Shown: one piece after another, positions 31,405 through 41,991 of the stretch
Position numbering within the stretch: the first letter of the stretch is position 1
Layout of the letters: each line of letters begins with the position of its first letter
From: Chara braunii
Taxonomy: Eukaryota; Streptophyta; Charophyceae; Charales; Characeae
Direction: 5' to 3'
DNA: 43,899 nucleotides
NCBI GenBank assembly: GCA_003427395.1
Contig: BFEA01000359.1
Coordinates: 911,228 to 955,126 of the forward strand
Notes under the pieces: model-generated
What the model saw: the letters and a program-made list of their open reading frames with translations, nothing else
Told to the model about the DNA's origin: nothing
Database searches by the model: none
Translations under genes and position numbers: made by a program

Positions 31405-32578
31405 TAACTCCTCCTATAGAGTAGGAAGATATGGCTAAGAGAAAATCCCCCGTCTGAGATGTTTGAACTATGATGGTTCGGTCACTGCCTCATAATCAAT
31501 CTTTGTTATAGAAACGTACCTCTTGGCTAGATTCACCAAGTCACCCCAACTAGAGTCATTTGTGGGAGGGAAAGGAACTGGAGGTCTGGGGTAGTCTTTG
31601 TAGAGCTTGGGCCCGGAGTTACAGACCAGCCTGGTACCACTCTCATCAAGTTCCCTCTTTTTCTCCCTCTCCTCAAGATACCTTATCGTTGAGACCCGGA
31701 CTGAGTCATAGAGATCATGAGTTTCTTTGTCTTTCTTCAAGCAGATTTTCAAGTCATGAATAGTACCTTCTACAAACTCAGTATGAACCACAAAGGCTGA
31801 CAAGTCCTTCCGCCTGAAACACACTGCGCTGATGTATCAATATCGGACATCATCTCTGAAGGCTATCTTGTTAAGGCTGGCCAGGACTAACTCACTGACA
31901 GGGTATTGGCTGAACTGCACTCATGGGCCGATGCTATGTCTTGAAATTAACCCCGTGCCTTTGGATGAAAATGTTGTCCGGTTGACACTGATTTTTTAGG
32001 GAAATGATAGTGACAGTATGCTGATTGAATTGTAACTGAAACTTCTGGCAACTCGGATGACTGAGTGTTGCTGGAATAACAACCACTGTATACTGACCAC
32101 TTGAGACGACTGCAAATTGTTGAACGACTTTTGTTAACTGAGATGCTGGTGGGGGAGTCTGAACACCTTTGCACTCGCTTGAGTTTTGCCCTGACCTGCC
32201 CCACCGTCTCTAGAAACAAGCCAATGTTGTGCAACTTGCCATTCCGATCGTGAAAGTAGAACACGTACTCAATGTATTTCTCCTCTTCAACTCTCTGGAT
32301 TGCTTTCTCTCTCAAAACTGTTTTCGGACGCTCCATACCCAAAATGACCTCATCTTCCCAGTCTTCATGCTTTTCCATAATAACCCCACATTTGATGAAT
32401 GAAAATGTGAGATAGCTTCGGAATTCCGACCCAAGTTCAAGGATTGATTGTGGGTACGTACAATACAGGGGGACATGGTTGAGGTCAGCTTGCCTCTGTT
32501 AACACTCCTTACTGTACCAATTGCGAATAGTATTTCCACACACATTAGCAATGCACGAGGAAGAAAAACAACCCACAT
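31405..32578 (-). pseudogene. Second copy of the element 3' internal region with its extra ORF
   Basis: 31468-31824 encodes 118 residues, including SGPKLYKDYPRPPVPFPPTN and GDLVNLAKRYVS, homologous to 17071-17328. Here the Glu codon after TEPS is TAG, so the protein would end 10 codons early. Unlike the first copy it continues upstream (HTEFVEGTIHDLKICLKKD, YLEEREKKRELDESG). Further minus frames at 31947-32378 (IEYVFYFHDRNGKLHNIGLF) and 32312-32578 probably belong to the same region. No known domain is recognised. The right end is lost near the LINE. Confidence 0.5.
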
Positions 32579-32882
32579 AAAAGGCGTGGTCGATTTGCAC
32601 CAAATAGAAGATCGCAGTTACAAGAGTCAGATGAGGATACTAGTACGTCAGTGTCATCCATCTCACTGTCTGAGTTAAGGTGAGGCCAAGTACAGGGGTC
32701 CGCGGTCACAGCAGAACTCACGGAATTCACAGAACTCGGTGATGCGCTCTAGAAGCCCATCTCCAATTCCCCCCCTTCCCCGATCGCCTCGGACAGAGGG
32801 AAGTGTAGCTGGTTTGACGTCGATCTCCAACCCGGTCTACTCTTAACGACCAGCTTACAAACTGGACCCAAACGAGGCGTAC

Positions 32883-33866
32883 TTGGGATTGAGCATGGAT
32901 TGCCGACCCAAGATGCAAAGAGAATTCACCCCTCTGACACATAATCCGTACCTGGAATCGACAATGTCTTACGTCCTTAAAGCGCCAGATAGAGGACCCC
33001 CACGAGCAACATACTTCTTTGGGCTTTTAGTGGGGACTAACACAGCTCGTGGGGGACCGGTGCGGCCACTACCCATCAGAGATGAACTGGGTACAAGCAA
33101 TGAGGTAAGATTCCGGGTGACCAGCGAATCGAAGCCACAGTCGAGGCCCCCCGTGCACGAAGAAGCCGCCACCTCAGCGATGGAAGTTCATGGCAGGAGC
33201 ACAAGAGGTCAGTCCCCACTAAAAGCCCAAAGAACGGTTAGACCTTCCTTCTCCCTATCTCAACCACTTCTCCTGGAAGCTGCCCCACGAGAGGGGACAC
33301 CAATTAAGAAGAGATTGTGGACGTCGGTAACAAGCAATAAAATTTTCCTCCTCCGCACACTCTGCATACTTCGCAAAATATGGGACGAGGGTGGTTCTTA
33401 CTCAAACTTCCAGAATCAGAAACTTCCAGAATCAGAAGAGCGATAACGGCAACAAAGTCACATGCTACATCGCTGGAAAAGTGGTTAGTTTTGCTGGTCT
33501 GTTCTATTGTGAATGGAGCAATTCATGTGATCGCATGGCAACCTGGGAATTCAAAAATTACTTTTCTTTCGCAGAAAACGGGAGAACCCATTTCTCCCTA
33601 GACGATACTCACAGTTGCCAAGCAGATTTATAGAGACCAATTCCCACTCAAACTGGTACAAGACATCTCTGACGCCGGATTTCTCAGCAAGCTCAATGAA
33701 AAGCTTCCTTGAAATAAATTGTTGCAGTCCCTTTCACCTCAAGAACATATTGGCCCACAAGTGGGCCCCATCCTCGTTTGCTGGTCCCCTAGCTTGGTCG
33801 GGTTCCAGGCAAGCAAATGACCCCAAACGTCTAGCTAACCACATCCCCATCCAATCCAAGGTTTAG
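32883..33866 (+). pseudogene. Possible LINE ORF1 region
   Basis: Plus frames at 32883-33446, 33391-33633 and 33615-33866 follow each other just before the LINE endonuclease and are collinear with it. The first is Pro/Arg/Ser-rich. The second contains KVVSFAGLFYCEWSNSCDRM, Cys/Trp-rich. No zinc knuckle is intact. ORF1 of plant L1 elements is a nucleic-acid-binding protein, and the identification rests on position. A 24-bp perfect inverted repeat lies inside. Confidence 0.4.
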
Positions 33867-33874
33867 ACGACCCA

Positions 33875-36800
33875 GATGAATAGATAAGTTAAACATATTC
33901 TCTTGGAACCTAAGGGGCTTAGGAGACACTACTAAGAGAAGCAAAAGAGCTAGGTTGAAGTCTTGGTTTCACGACGAGTATGTGTAGATAATTCGCATTT
34001 AGGAAACGAAATTAGATGATTAGAAAATAGGAGACCTTAGTAGCTGATGCGTTGAACCTCAACTCTGGCCCCCTGCGGTAAGCACCAGAGGTGGGGTGGG
34101 GATTCTACTGCATTGCGACCTCCCATTCAAATCTTGGATCATGCAACAAATTTGTGGGGAAGATGGGCCTGGATAAATTTTCCACGCTCGGCGAAGACTG
34201 AGCCATAATTACAGTACAAGCTCTTGTTGATAGGGACGAACGAACTGTTTTTTCCAGGATTTGATCTCCTTCACCCCTTTAAAAGATGTAGACAACTTGT
34301 TTGTAGTGGTTGTTTCCTTGACGATCTCACAAACAGTCCATGAATCACACAAGATGTGCTCTCCCTCATGGACAACATAACAAATCTAGAGCTTTGCGAT
34401 GCGTTTAGACTCATGTATCCCTTGGATCAGGGTTTCACCTAGGGATCGCGAGCATCGAAAGGCAAGAATGTAGGATACCTAAGGAGACTAGATTTCAATC
34501 TCCTCAGTCTAGTTTGGTGGGATGTCGCTCTTAATCTTAAGGTAGTAAGACACCCAATGTCAGACCACTACCCAGTGAGTATGTCATTCAAGCTCTTAGA
34601 CACTGCAGATAGGGGGAATGGATTCTTTAGGATGAATGTTTGGAACCTTTGGGACACCACACCTCACAACTTGGGTAGAGAAGTTCTTTAGAAGTTGGCC
34701 CAACTCCCCAAAACGGTTTCAGTCTGCATGAGACTGGTGGGATGTTGGTACGGCCATTGCATCCAACTTCCTCAATATTTTCTCCCACATTTCGGCCGCA
34801 GAATGTAACAAAGAAGAATATGAGATTGTTAAGAACTTGCAACGGGTTGAGGATCGGATGCAAATGCACCCTGTCTCCTCACCCGTCTGGGCAGCAGAAA
34901 GGACCAAACTTTTGGTTAAATGGGGCGAGATTCAACAAAAGAAATCAGAAGAATGGGCAGAAAGGTTGACAGTCAATGACATCTCAGTGTACGATAAAAT
35001 GACTAAGGAGTCGTTTCAAAGACTGTTGCTCAAACGGGCGGCACGGTCCATGAAACTTCTTAACCACCCGCTCGCTCCGAAAGCCAAACCAACATCCTCG
35101 TCAGATTTGATATGTGCATATGTCGTACTTTATTTTCCAGGACATCTTAACATCCCGCAGACCGGAAAAAGCCCCTGAAACATACCTCGCAGATGGTTCA
35201 AGCCATTGGGATAATCTCACAATCAGACTCTCCCTCATGGGCAAAGTGGACCTGGACCGTCCGATTGCAATGAAAGAATTAGAAGCCACGACTCAGAGCA
35301 TGGCCAAAAGGAAGGTTTTTGGTAGAGATGGGCTACCCGTGAAATTTTATTTGCGACACGATAAATCTTTGTTCCCTCGCCTGGTTGAAATTTACAATAA
35401 GGTTCTCATATGTGAAAACCTATCTAAGGGCATGACGCATGGCATCATCACTATCATGTAAAAAAACAACGACAAACCTGAGATCTAAAATTGGAGACCA
35501 ATTTCATTATTGAATGTATCATATAAAATTTTAGCAAAGTTGTTATCCAATAAGTTGTGTCGGTCGGGTTCATGCTGCTTTCGTTTAAGGTATGTCTATT
35601 TTCGATATCGTCACAACAATCGAAGCATTCGAATGACTTCATCGGGAGAATTTGGATATTGCATTTCTTTTCCTGGATCTAGAGAACGCCTACGATAGAG
35701 TAAATTGGGCTTATATTCTCACCACACTGAAGGTACTTCAATTTGGTTCAAACTTTTGTCGTTGGGTCTCTGTCCGCTTTCTTCACAGCAGCGGTCTCAG
35801 TCAGTGGACACATATCTGCAGGCTTCACATTGACCAGATCGCTGAGGCGGGGATGCCCCCTAGCCCCTCTACTATTTGTGGTACAATTGGAAGTACTGAT
35901 CTCCAACATCAAATCACACACATGCATCAGAGGCTTACAGATCCAACATACGGAATGCCACGTAAAGGCACTAGCAGATGACTTGATGGCAATTTCAAAG
36001 ATTTCGGTGGATTCCCTGCAGGCCCTATGAAAATGTTTAACGAAGTACGATAATATCTTCAAAGTTGCAGTGAACTGGACGAAGTCCGTATATTTCCTAC
36101 TAGACGACCACTCACTGGCGGTAGAATGGGGTATGAAGAGTGTTACCAAGGGTTTCTCAAAACCTTACCTAGGCATACAGGTTACGCTAGGATAGTGTGC
36201 AGAAGCCCGAAACGATCCGCTACAGCAGAGAATTGTCCAGAGAATTACATTTTTGGGCCTTACTAAACACCCGTCTGCGTTTCGCCGGACTCTCGTCACA
36301 AACGTCGCGTTGTTCGCCATTCTCTGGTTCGTAGGCGGTTAAAGCTCTTGACAAGCAGCTTCTCAAGGTAGTACAAAAGGTAGCAACAATATTTATTTGG
36401 AAACCCTTCTCAAAGGAATATGAGAGATTTATCTCCAAGGTCACGTGGGACCTGATCTATTACCCCCGAGAGGAGGGGGGGTTGGGCATGCTTGACCCAA
36501 GCAAACAGAACACTGCAGTACTAGTAAAATGGGTGATCAAGGTTATCTCCAGTCAAACGGAAGGCCACTGGATTCTACTCACAGAACAAATCTTGACACA
36601 AGATTGGAACTTACCACGCTATAAAGATGTATGGGCATGCTGTATGATTGAGTCCTTGCGCAAACGGATCTCCTCCCCATTTTGGCAGGACGCACTAAGA
36701 GCCTGGAAGAAGGTGGGACCACACCACTGGATCTCACCTACAACCAGGGAGGAGGTGCCCTCCCAGCCACTGTTTGACACCCCGTCGATTCAAGATAAGA

Positions 36801-37790
36801 AGGGACTCCCCTTCTTCGCAGGTAGTGCCCCGGATGCATTTAAAAGGCAATGGGCAGAAAGGGGGTACTGTACATGGCGGATTTGTGGGACGAACTGACG
36901 GGTCATTGGAAATCAGGAGAAGAGCTTAGATGCACATTATGTTGCTGTTGTTGTTGTGCGAAGAAGAAAGCTCCTCACATCTCTCTAGCACACGAGTCAG
37001 GAATATAATCCAAGTCAGAGTACACGAAAGTTGTGTTGAAGACCTGTACTGTGTGGGCAAAAGGAGAGCCAATCCGCTCATTGCATCTGGATCGCAAGAT
37101 GTGGTCTTGGAGGGACTCAAAGAAATTCCCTCCGGAGGTATGACTAGCAGACTACACGTCAGGAGGCGAGTATGACCTCCTCCTACTGGAGAGGACTCCA
37201 ATATCAATTGCTACTGCTAGATGGAAACAAGTACGCAACACAAAAAATGCAGTAACAAGTTGAGATGTCAAGAGATGGTGGTCATAGTTACAGAAAATCC
37301 CAATCCCAAGAGCAACTATTCTTTTACGGTTACTTTCACTTTTGGCGACCCCCGACAGTCTGGCTCGTCGAGAGGGGCATGAAGATCCAATTCCACTTCT
37401 CTAGATGTCATTGGCCGTTCGAATCCACTGTTCACCTATGGCTCGTTTGTCGATTGTCCCAACGGATTTGCGAATGGTGGGCGGACCACTGGGCCCGCAT
37501 CAGCGAGTCATTTTTTCCCCTGGGATGACCACTGAATCCTATTCGGTGGGGGAACAAGAAATATGAATGTGTTCGAAGGGAGATTTCTCTCAGACCTACT
37601 CAATCAAATCCATGGTGAAGACGAACATCCGTCGAAGCATCAAGTGCGACTGGAGACGGAAGGTCTCCAACGCGCAGAAGGTGGCCGACCTGGCATGGTT
37701 CATGCAGACCTGGGCTCTGCAGGGACGGCTGGCCAAAATCCAAGACAGGAAACTGAAGTTAGATGAGTGGCTAGTAGGTAACGAGTAAGA
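33875..37790 (+). pseudogene. L1-like LINE ORF2: endonuclease, reverse transcriptase, zinc finger
   Basis: Domains appear in order through many frameshifts. The apurinic-type endonuclease shows FSWNLRGLGD near 33900, ETKLDD near 34000, GGVGILLH near 34095 and SDHYPVSM at 34561-34581. The RT shows a Trp-Arg-Pro-Ile-Ser-Leu-Leu-Asn string near 35495, FLDLENAYDRVNW at 35670-35708, RRGCPLAPLLF near 35850 and ALADDLM with the catalytic Asp pair at 35974-35982. After RT come GMLDPSKQNTAVLVKW near 36485 and a Cys/His finger (FHFSRCHWPFESTVHLW) near 37400, as in plant LINEs. The end (FMQTWALQGRLAKIQ) reaches 37788. ORF2 would nick target DNA and prime cDNA synthesis on it. Several stops make it non-functional. 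Confidence 0.9.
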
Positions 37791-38135
37791 ACCTGGGCGC
37801 TCGATTCATCTCCTCAGTAGGAGCGCAGCAGCTGGTGGTTGTGGGGTTGGATGCAGTGCCGTCTTTGGGTTTTGGGAGCTCTACGCTCCTCCTTCCCGTG
37901 TTAGGGGAGGATCGAAGAAGTTCATGCAACAAGGGTGGCCTGAGTTTCGTATGCATTGGTGTTCGTGTCCACTTCGGGGGTTGGTCCCCGTGGGGCGAAA
38001 CTGGGTAATGCTCCCAGCGGTTCCCATCCGGGTAGACTGTGAGGACCCCGGCCTCAACTGTTCTCAATTGGAAATATAAGCCTTGGGCACTGGGCCCGCG
38101 TTTTTTCTTTTTTGGGTGGGTAGGGGGGGGGGGAG
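37791..38135 (+). mobile_element. Probable LINE 3' UTR and tail region
   Basis: After the ORF2 stop comes GC-rich non-coding sequence, then GGCACTGGGCCCGCG, a T-rich run (TTTTTTCTTTTTT near 38101) and a long G run near 38117-38133. The LINE probably ends near the T run. No target-site duplication could be found by eye. Confidence 0.45.
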
Positions 38136-38890
38136 GAGACCACGTGCTTCAAATCCGAATCTCCGGTGCAAGGGCATGACGGAACCATGCATGCCGCTCA
38201 TGAGGGCATATCGCGCAGGGACCGGTGAAATGGGACTGGCCGTCCAGTAAGGGCACCGCGGAAAGCTGTGCCCCTTGCTGACAGGGGCATGCAGGAGAGT
38301 TCAGAAGCCCCAGGGGCGCAACAGGGTAAATCGGCCATGTGAGGGGCGCCACACAAAGTAATGGAAATTACAGGGCGCCAGACAAAATTTCCCGAAAAGA
38401 AACAAGAAAACAAACAAGGGAAAAAAGGAAAGAAAAAGGAGGAGAGAGGACCTGTTTCCTATCGGCCAATGACAGGACCACGACATGATGGCCGGCCACC
38501 ATTGCCAGAAATATGCGAAGCGTTGAAGCAGAAGACCGAACTGCACCGACCACGCCACGCGTAGCGACCATAGCAGACGCCCCCAGCCATTTAGCTCTCT
38601 TCAGGGCTATAGCAGAAGACCTAAGCTATGTTGTCTTAGGGGCCACGAGGGGGCAGTCGCCGTCAGATGGCAGGCAGCATAATGATGATCGAATGGTCCC
38701 CTTGGCACCTGTTAATCCCCAAGTCGAAATCAAACACAGCCAGCGGCTGACCGGCAAAATCCAGGCCTTGATCTTGCCGCGCCGGATGTCCCTCTTCGAT
38801 CCCGACCCATCCGGAGGGCCCGTACACTGCAGTCGAAGCACGCTCGAAGTTAGGCAAAGCAGCTGCCGCGATTCGTTGCGAATCTCCGCG
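38136..38890. other. Intergenic GC-rich stretch, no supported gene
   Basis: Several overlapping frames on both strands exist, but none has recognisable domains. The longest plus frame (38513-39277) runs through the G-rich simple repeat below. GGGCGCCACACAAAGTAATG and GGAAATTACAGGGCGCCAGA near 38343-38380 look like a partial short repeat. Confidence 0.4.
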
Positions 38891-39026
38891 GGCTGCGCTG
38901 GGCTGGGCTGGGCCGGGCTGGGTGGGTCTGGGCGGGTCGGGGCGGGTCTGGGCGGGCCGGTGCGGTGCGACCCGGTGCGGTGCGGTACGGTGTGGTGCGG
39001 TACGGTGTGGTGCGGTGCGGTGCGGA
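38891..39026. repeat. G-rich tandem repeat with G-quadruplex potential, then (GGTGC)n
   Basis: GGGCTGGGCTGGGCCGGGCT and GGGTGGGTCTGGGCGGGTC give more than ten GGG runs with 1-3 base loops on the plus strand (38899-38958). From 38959 the pattern becomes GGTGCGGTGC / GGTACGGTGTGGTGC pentamers. It lies about 1.4 kb upstream of the GDSL gene. Confidence 0.85.
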
Positions 39027-39279
39027 TTTGCTACTATCCCTGGCGGTACAGCCCGCTGAGTTGCTTGGCAGCAAATTCCACATTCGGATGGACGTTGGCG
39101 TTGGCCTTTGCGAAGTGCCGCGCGTGCCGCGCAATCCAACGCAACGACTACTTGCCTCTGCTCGGAATGCCCGTTATTTTGGGAACGTGCGAACTTCCCG
39201 CTTTTGCCGCGCGCCATCGGCAGCGGGCCCGCTTCCTGTCCTGGAGTGAAGTGCGCGTGTGTGTGCGGTATGCGTGAGG

Positions 39280-39992
39280 GAAGGAACTGGGAGAGGGGTT
39301 GGTGGTAGGAGAAGATTGCTTGCTGGACGTCGCCTGCAGGGCGGTTTTGTCCTTGCTCAATCTCTTCGCGCCACGCCCCACGCCCCCCGGTTCCCCCCCT
39401 CTCTCCTTCCAGCCCCCACCTTCATCCTCTCCCACCTGCACCCTGCCGCCTCGCTTCCTTCCTCTCCAGACCTGTCATCAGCTCCTTCCTGATTGCTGCT
39501 TCGGGTTTTTATTCCGGCAACCCGGGCAAGGGAACCTCACTCACAACGCTACTAGCCAGCTGCTCGAGTCCGATCGCCTCTCGTACCCCGCGCGATCGCA
39601 CGGTTGCTGGATGTTACCGCCTCTATGGAAGTGCTCGAGCGCAGCGTTCTACTCTCTCCAGCGACTTCTCCTCCCTCCCTCTTGGTAGTCTTCAGGGACA
39701 GCGTTAGGCAAGGGCAAGGGCAACAGTAGCGCGCTGGGGATTTGACTCGACAATCAAATTGCACCTCCGCTGGTGGTTGTATACTCCTGCTCGCTCACTG
39801 TCCATTCCTCAGCATTGCACGTTCCAAATGTTCGTACGCTTCTCGTCCTTCTCTTCTCCCTCATCAAGCGTCCGGCAACAAGTAACCTCGAATGTTTGCT
39901 GATCACGCAATACCCTCATCCTTGCTATGTTCGTTGCCATAAGTCGCGAGCTGTAGCTAATAACTTTGGCCGTGGAATGGTTCTCTCCCGCC

Positions 39993-40026
<34 letters not shown>

Positions 40027-40330
40027 CCCGCAGCTTGTTTGCTTGCTCTCGCTCTAGCTTTCTTCACTCTCCTTCCTCTGTTCCTCCATCGGCTGCATCT
40101 CGCTGCACAATAACGCTTGCATTGGTCTATCTTCCTTGTGGCAATTCGTATACGGTCAAGAGCGTGTGGAAAAACGAGCATTTGAGGATCAGCCAAGAGA
40201 GTGAGTACGGGACCGAGAGAGGCGGAAGCTAGAGAAGAGAAGAAGAATCCAGTGACAGCTGACTGATAAGTAGAGAGAAGAGAGTTGGTGCGTTTGTCTT
40301 TCGTGCGACGAACGGACGCCCGCAAATCCA
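39280..40330. other. Upstream region of the GDSL gene
   Basis: No gene is seen. The plus strand is pyrimidine-rich (39360-39480) and has a (CT)n run at 39996-40024. GA/CT tracts upstream of coding regions are frequent in plant promoters and 5' UTRs. No clear TATA box could be fixed at a reasonable distance, so no start site is proposed. Confidence 0.4.
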
Positions 40331-40338
40331 TATACAGA

Positions 40339-40339
40339 C

Positions 40340-40415
<76 letters not shown>
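40339..40415 (+). repeat. (GA)n microsatellite in the 5' leader
   Basis: About 38 GA units with one GACAGA interruption end 44 bp before the chosen ATG. In the frame of the gene they read as Arg-Glu repeats. They are more likely 5' UTR than protein, because a good secretion signal starts downstream. Confidence 0.9.
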
Positions 40416-40417
<2 letters not shown>

Positions 40418-40458
40418 TGTTGGCCAGCTGCTTGGTGCCAGAGTATCTGGGCAAGTGC

Positions 40459-41991
40459 ATGATGGTGGATATGGCTAGGCGTCTGGGGCCGGGTGTGGTG
40501 TTGATTCTTTGGTGTTTACTATGTCAATCTTCAGCGGCTGTCGCCGGCTCTTCCCAGGATGTGCTGTACGTATTCGGCGATTCTTTCGGAGATACTGGCA
40601 ATCTTCCGAAAACAGCGGGCAACGGTGCGAACCCTTGGGCGCTGCCTTATGGATGCACTTGGCCCGGGTCGGCTGCAGGGCGGTTTTGCGACGGGAAGAT
40701 AATGGTTGATTACCTCTCGAGCGCGTTGCAGTTGCCCGACGACTCCGTGGTGCCGTACGTTCAGTGTGATAGGTACGGGGAGGCCAGTCGCGGTGTGAAC
40801 TTCGCGACGGGAGGAGCCAGAGTTCTAGGCGGCGGAGAGAACTCTTTGACTGGACAGGCGGCCAAGTTCCTCAATTTCGTGAAGACAAGAAACTACACAG
40901 CTGATCAGCTTTCCGGGTCTTTCTATTTGATCATCATGTCTGGCGGTAACGATTACAGCAAGTGTTTGGAGCGATCAAACAGACTGGAAGAGTATGTACA
41001 AATCGTGGTAGACGGAATGAAGGAATGTATGAATACGCTGTTCCACGCGGGAGCACGAAAGTTCATTATAACCAACGTGGGGCCGTTGGGTTGTTTTCCG
41101 TCTGCAAGGAACGAGAAGGGCGAGTGCGATCCTGATGGCGATGCCATACCGCAGCTTCACAATGCCGCCTTGTCGAAAATGGTCACGGATTTCGGTGGGT
41201 CCGGCTGCGCAATTCACATTCTTGACATGTGCAAGGCGTTTGCGGAGGTCATGGAGAACCCCGGGAAGTATGGGTTTTCCAACGTCAATGGAAGTTGTAC
41301 GTTTGCAACGTCAGGACCGTCCTGCGGTAATGCTGCGGCGGTTGGCGGAAATGTTACGGAATCTTGTGCCAACCCCGACAAGTATTTGTTCTGGGATGGC
41401 TCGCATCTAACACAAGCGGGTTGGCAGGCTCTCTTCAACTTCTTCCATTCTGGTTCGGGGTATACCGTCCCTGAGCCGAACCTCCGGGACACTTTGTTCT
41501 GCAATTCTGGTTCGGGATCTGGTTCGGGGTCTGGTTCGGGATCTGGTTCGGGATCTGGTTCTGGATCTGGTTCTGGATCTGGTTCTGGATCTGGTTCGGG
41601 ATCTGGTTCGGGATCCGGTTCTTCTTCTCCTCCTCCTCCTCCCCCTCCTCCCCCTCCTCCGTCAGGATCGGGTGGCAGCGAGGGTAATTCCTCCTCTGGC
41701 AATGGCGGCGAAGGGCATGCCAACCCTCCTGATGAACCTCGCGGGGGCCATCATCCTGAGCCGGAGAAACCTAAAGTGACTCCTGGCGTCGCTAACAGCA
41801 CTGACGAGAGCAGTAACGGAAGCACCACCGTCGACAACATGGGCGAGAATCAATACAGCTACGCTCACTTCTATGTCCATGGAGAAAAGAATGCTGCAGG
41901 TCGGTTGTCTCCAACCGTCGGAGGATTGCGGATTCTCCGCACTTTGTTGATGACCGCGATTACGTTCCTTTTGCTTCCATTCTATTGTTAA
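40459..41991 (+). CDS. Secreted GDSL esterase/lipase with Ser-Gly and poly-Pro tail, likely GPI-anchored
   Basis: This 510-residue intronless frame belongs to the SGNH/GDSL hydrolases, which cleave ester bonds of lipids, acetylated wall polymers or cutin-like substrates; the substrate here is unknown. A signal peptide covers about residues 1-30 (GVVLILWCLLCQSSAAVAG). Block I is VFGDSFGDTGN with Ser42; block II is GVNFATGGA; block III is SGGND with Asn164; block V is DGSHLTQAGW with Asp313 and His316. All four SGNH residues are present. The catalytic part ends near 350, the usual family length. Added to it are about 19 Gly-Ser pairs (351-389), eleven Pro (391-401), an acidic Ser/Asn-rich region with several N-glycosylation sites, and a hydrophobic end (LLMTAITFLLLPFYC, 496-510) after a small-residue site near Asn478-Ala480, like a GPI signal. 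A frame-matched ATG lies upstream at 40285, but 40459 gives the signal peptide; 40462 and 40471 are alternatives. Confidence 0.93.
   Translation: MMVDMARRLGPGVVLILWCLLCQSSAAVAGSSQDVLYVFGDSFGDTGNLPKTAGNGANPWALPYGCTWPGSAAGRFCDGKIMVDYLSSALQLPDDSVVPYVQCDRYGEASRGVNFATGGARVLGGGENSLTGQAAKFLNFVKTRNYTADQLSGSFYLIIMSGGNDYSKCLERSNRLEEYVQIVVDGMKECMNTLFHAGARKFIITNVGPLGCFPSARNEKGECDPDGDAIPQLHNAALSKMVTDFGGSGCAIHILDMCKAFAEVMENPGKYGFSNVNGSCTFATSGPSCGNAAAVGGNVTESCANPDKYLFWDGSHLTQAGWQALFNFFHSGSGYTVPEPNLRDTLFCNSGSGSGSGSGSGSGSGSGSGSGSGSGSGSGSGSGSGSGSSSPPPPPPPPPPPSGSGGSEGNSSSGNGGEGHANPPDEPRGGHHPEPEKPKVTPGVANSTDESSNGSTTVDNMGENQYSYAHFYVHGEKNAAGRLSPTVGGLRILRTLLMTAITFLLLPFYC
41505..41661 (+). repeat. In-frame (GGTTCG/GGATCT)n repeat and CCT repeat in the GDSL gene
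   Basis: A hexamer repeat of about 19 units, alternating GGTTC(G/T) and GGATCT types, encodes Gly-Ser pairs, and (CCT/CCC)n encodes eleven Pro. Unit length is a multiple of three, so copy-number changes would alter linker length without breaking the frame. The complementary strand is also open (Pro-Asp-Pro-Glu repeats), a shadow. Confidence 0.9.

Noticed and set aside
32883-33446. Independent 187-residue host gene
   Set aside because: It is collinear with the LINE, has no recognised domain, and contains an inverted-repeat insertion; LINE ORF1 debris is the simpler reading.
38513-39277. Plus frame of 254 residues and minus frame of 184 residues
   Set aside because: Both cross the G-rich tandem repeat and have no domain, signal or conserved motif; GC-rich DNA has few stop codons.
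41214-41723. Antisense 169-residue frame with Pro-Asp-Pro-Glu repeats
   Set aside because: It is the complement of the Gly-Ser and poly-Pro coding repeat of the GDSL gene; the sense strand has full catalytic motifs and a signal peptide.
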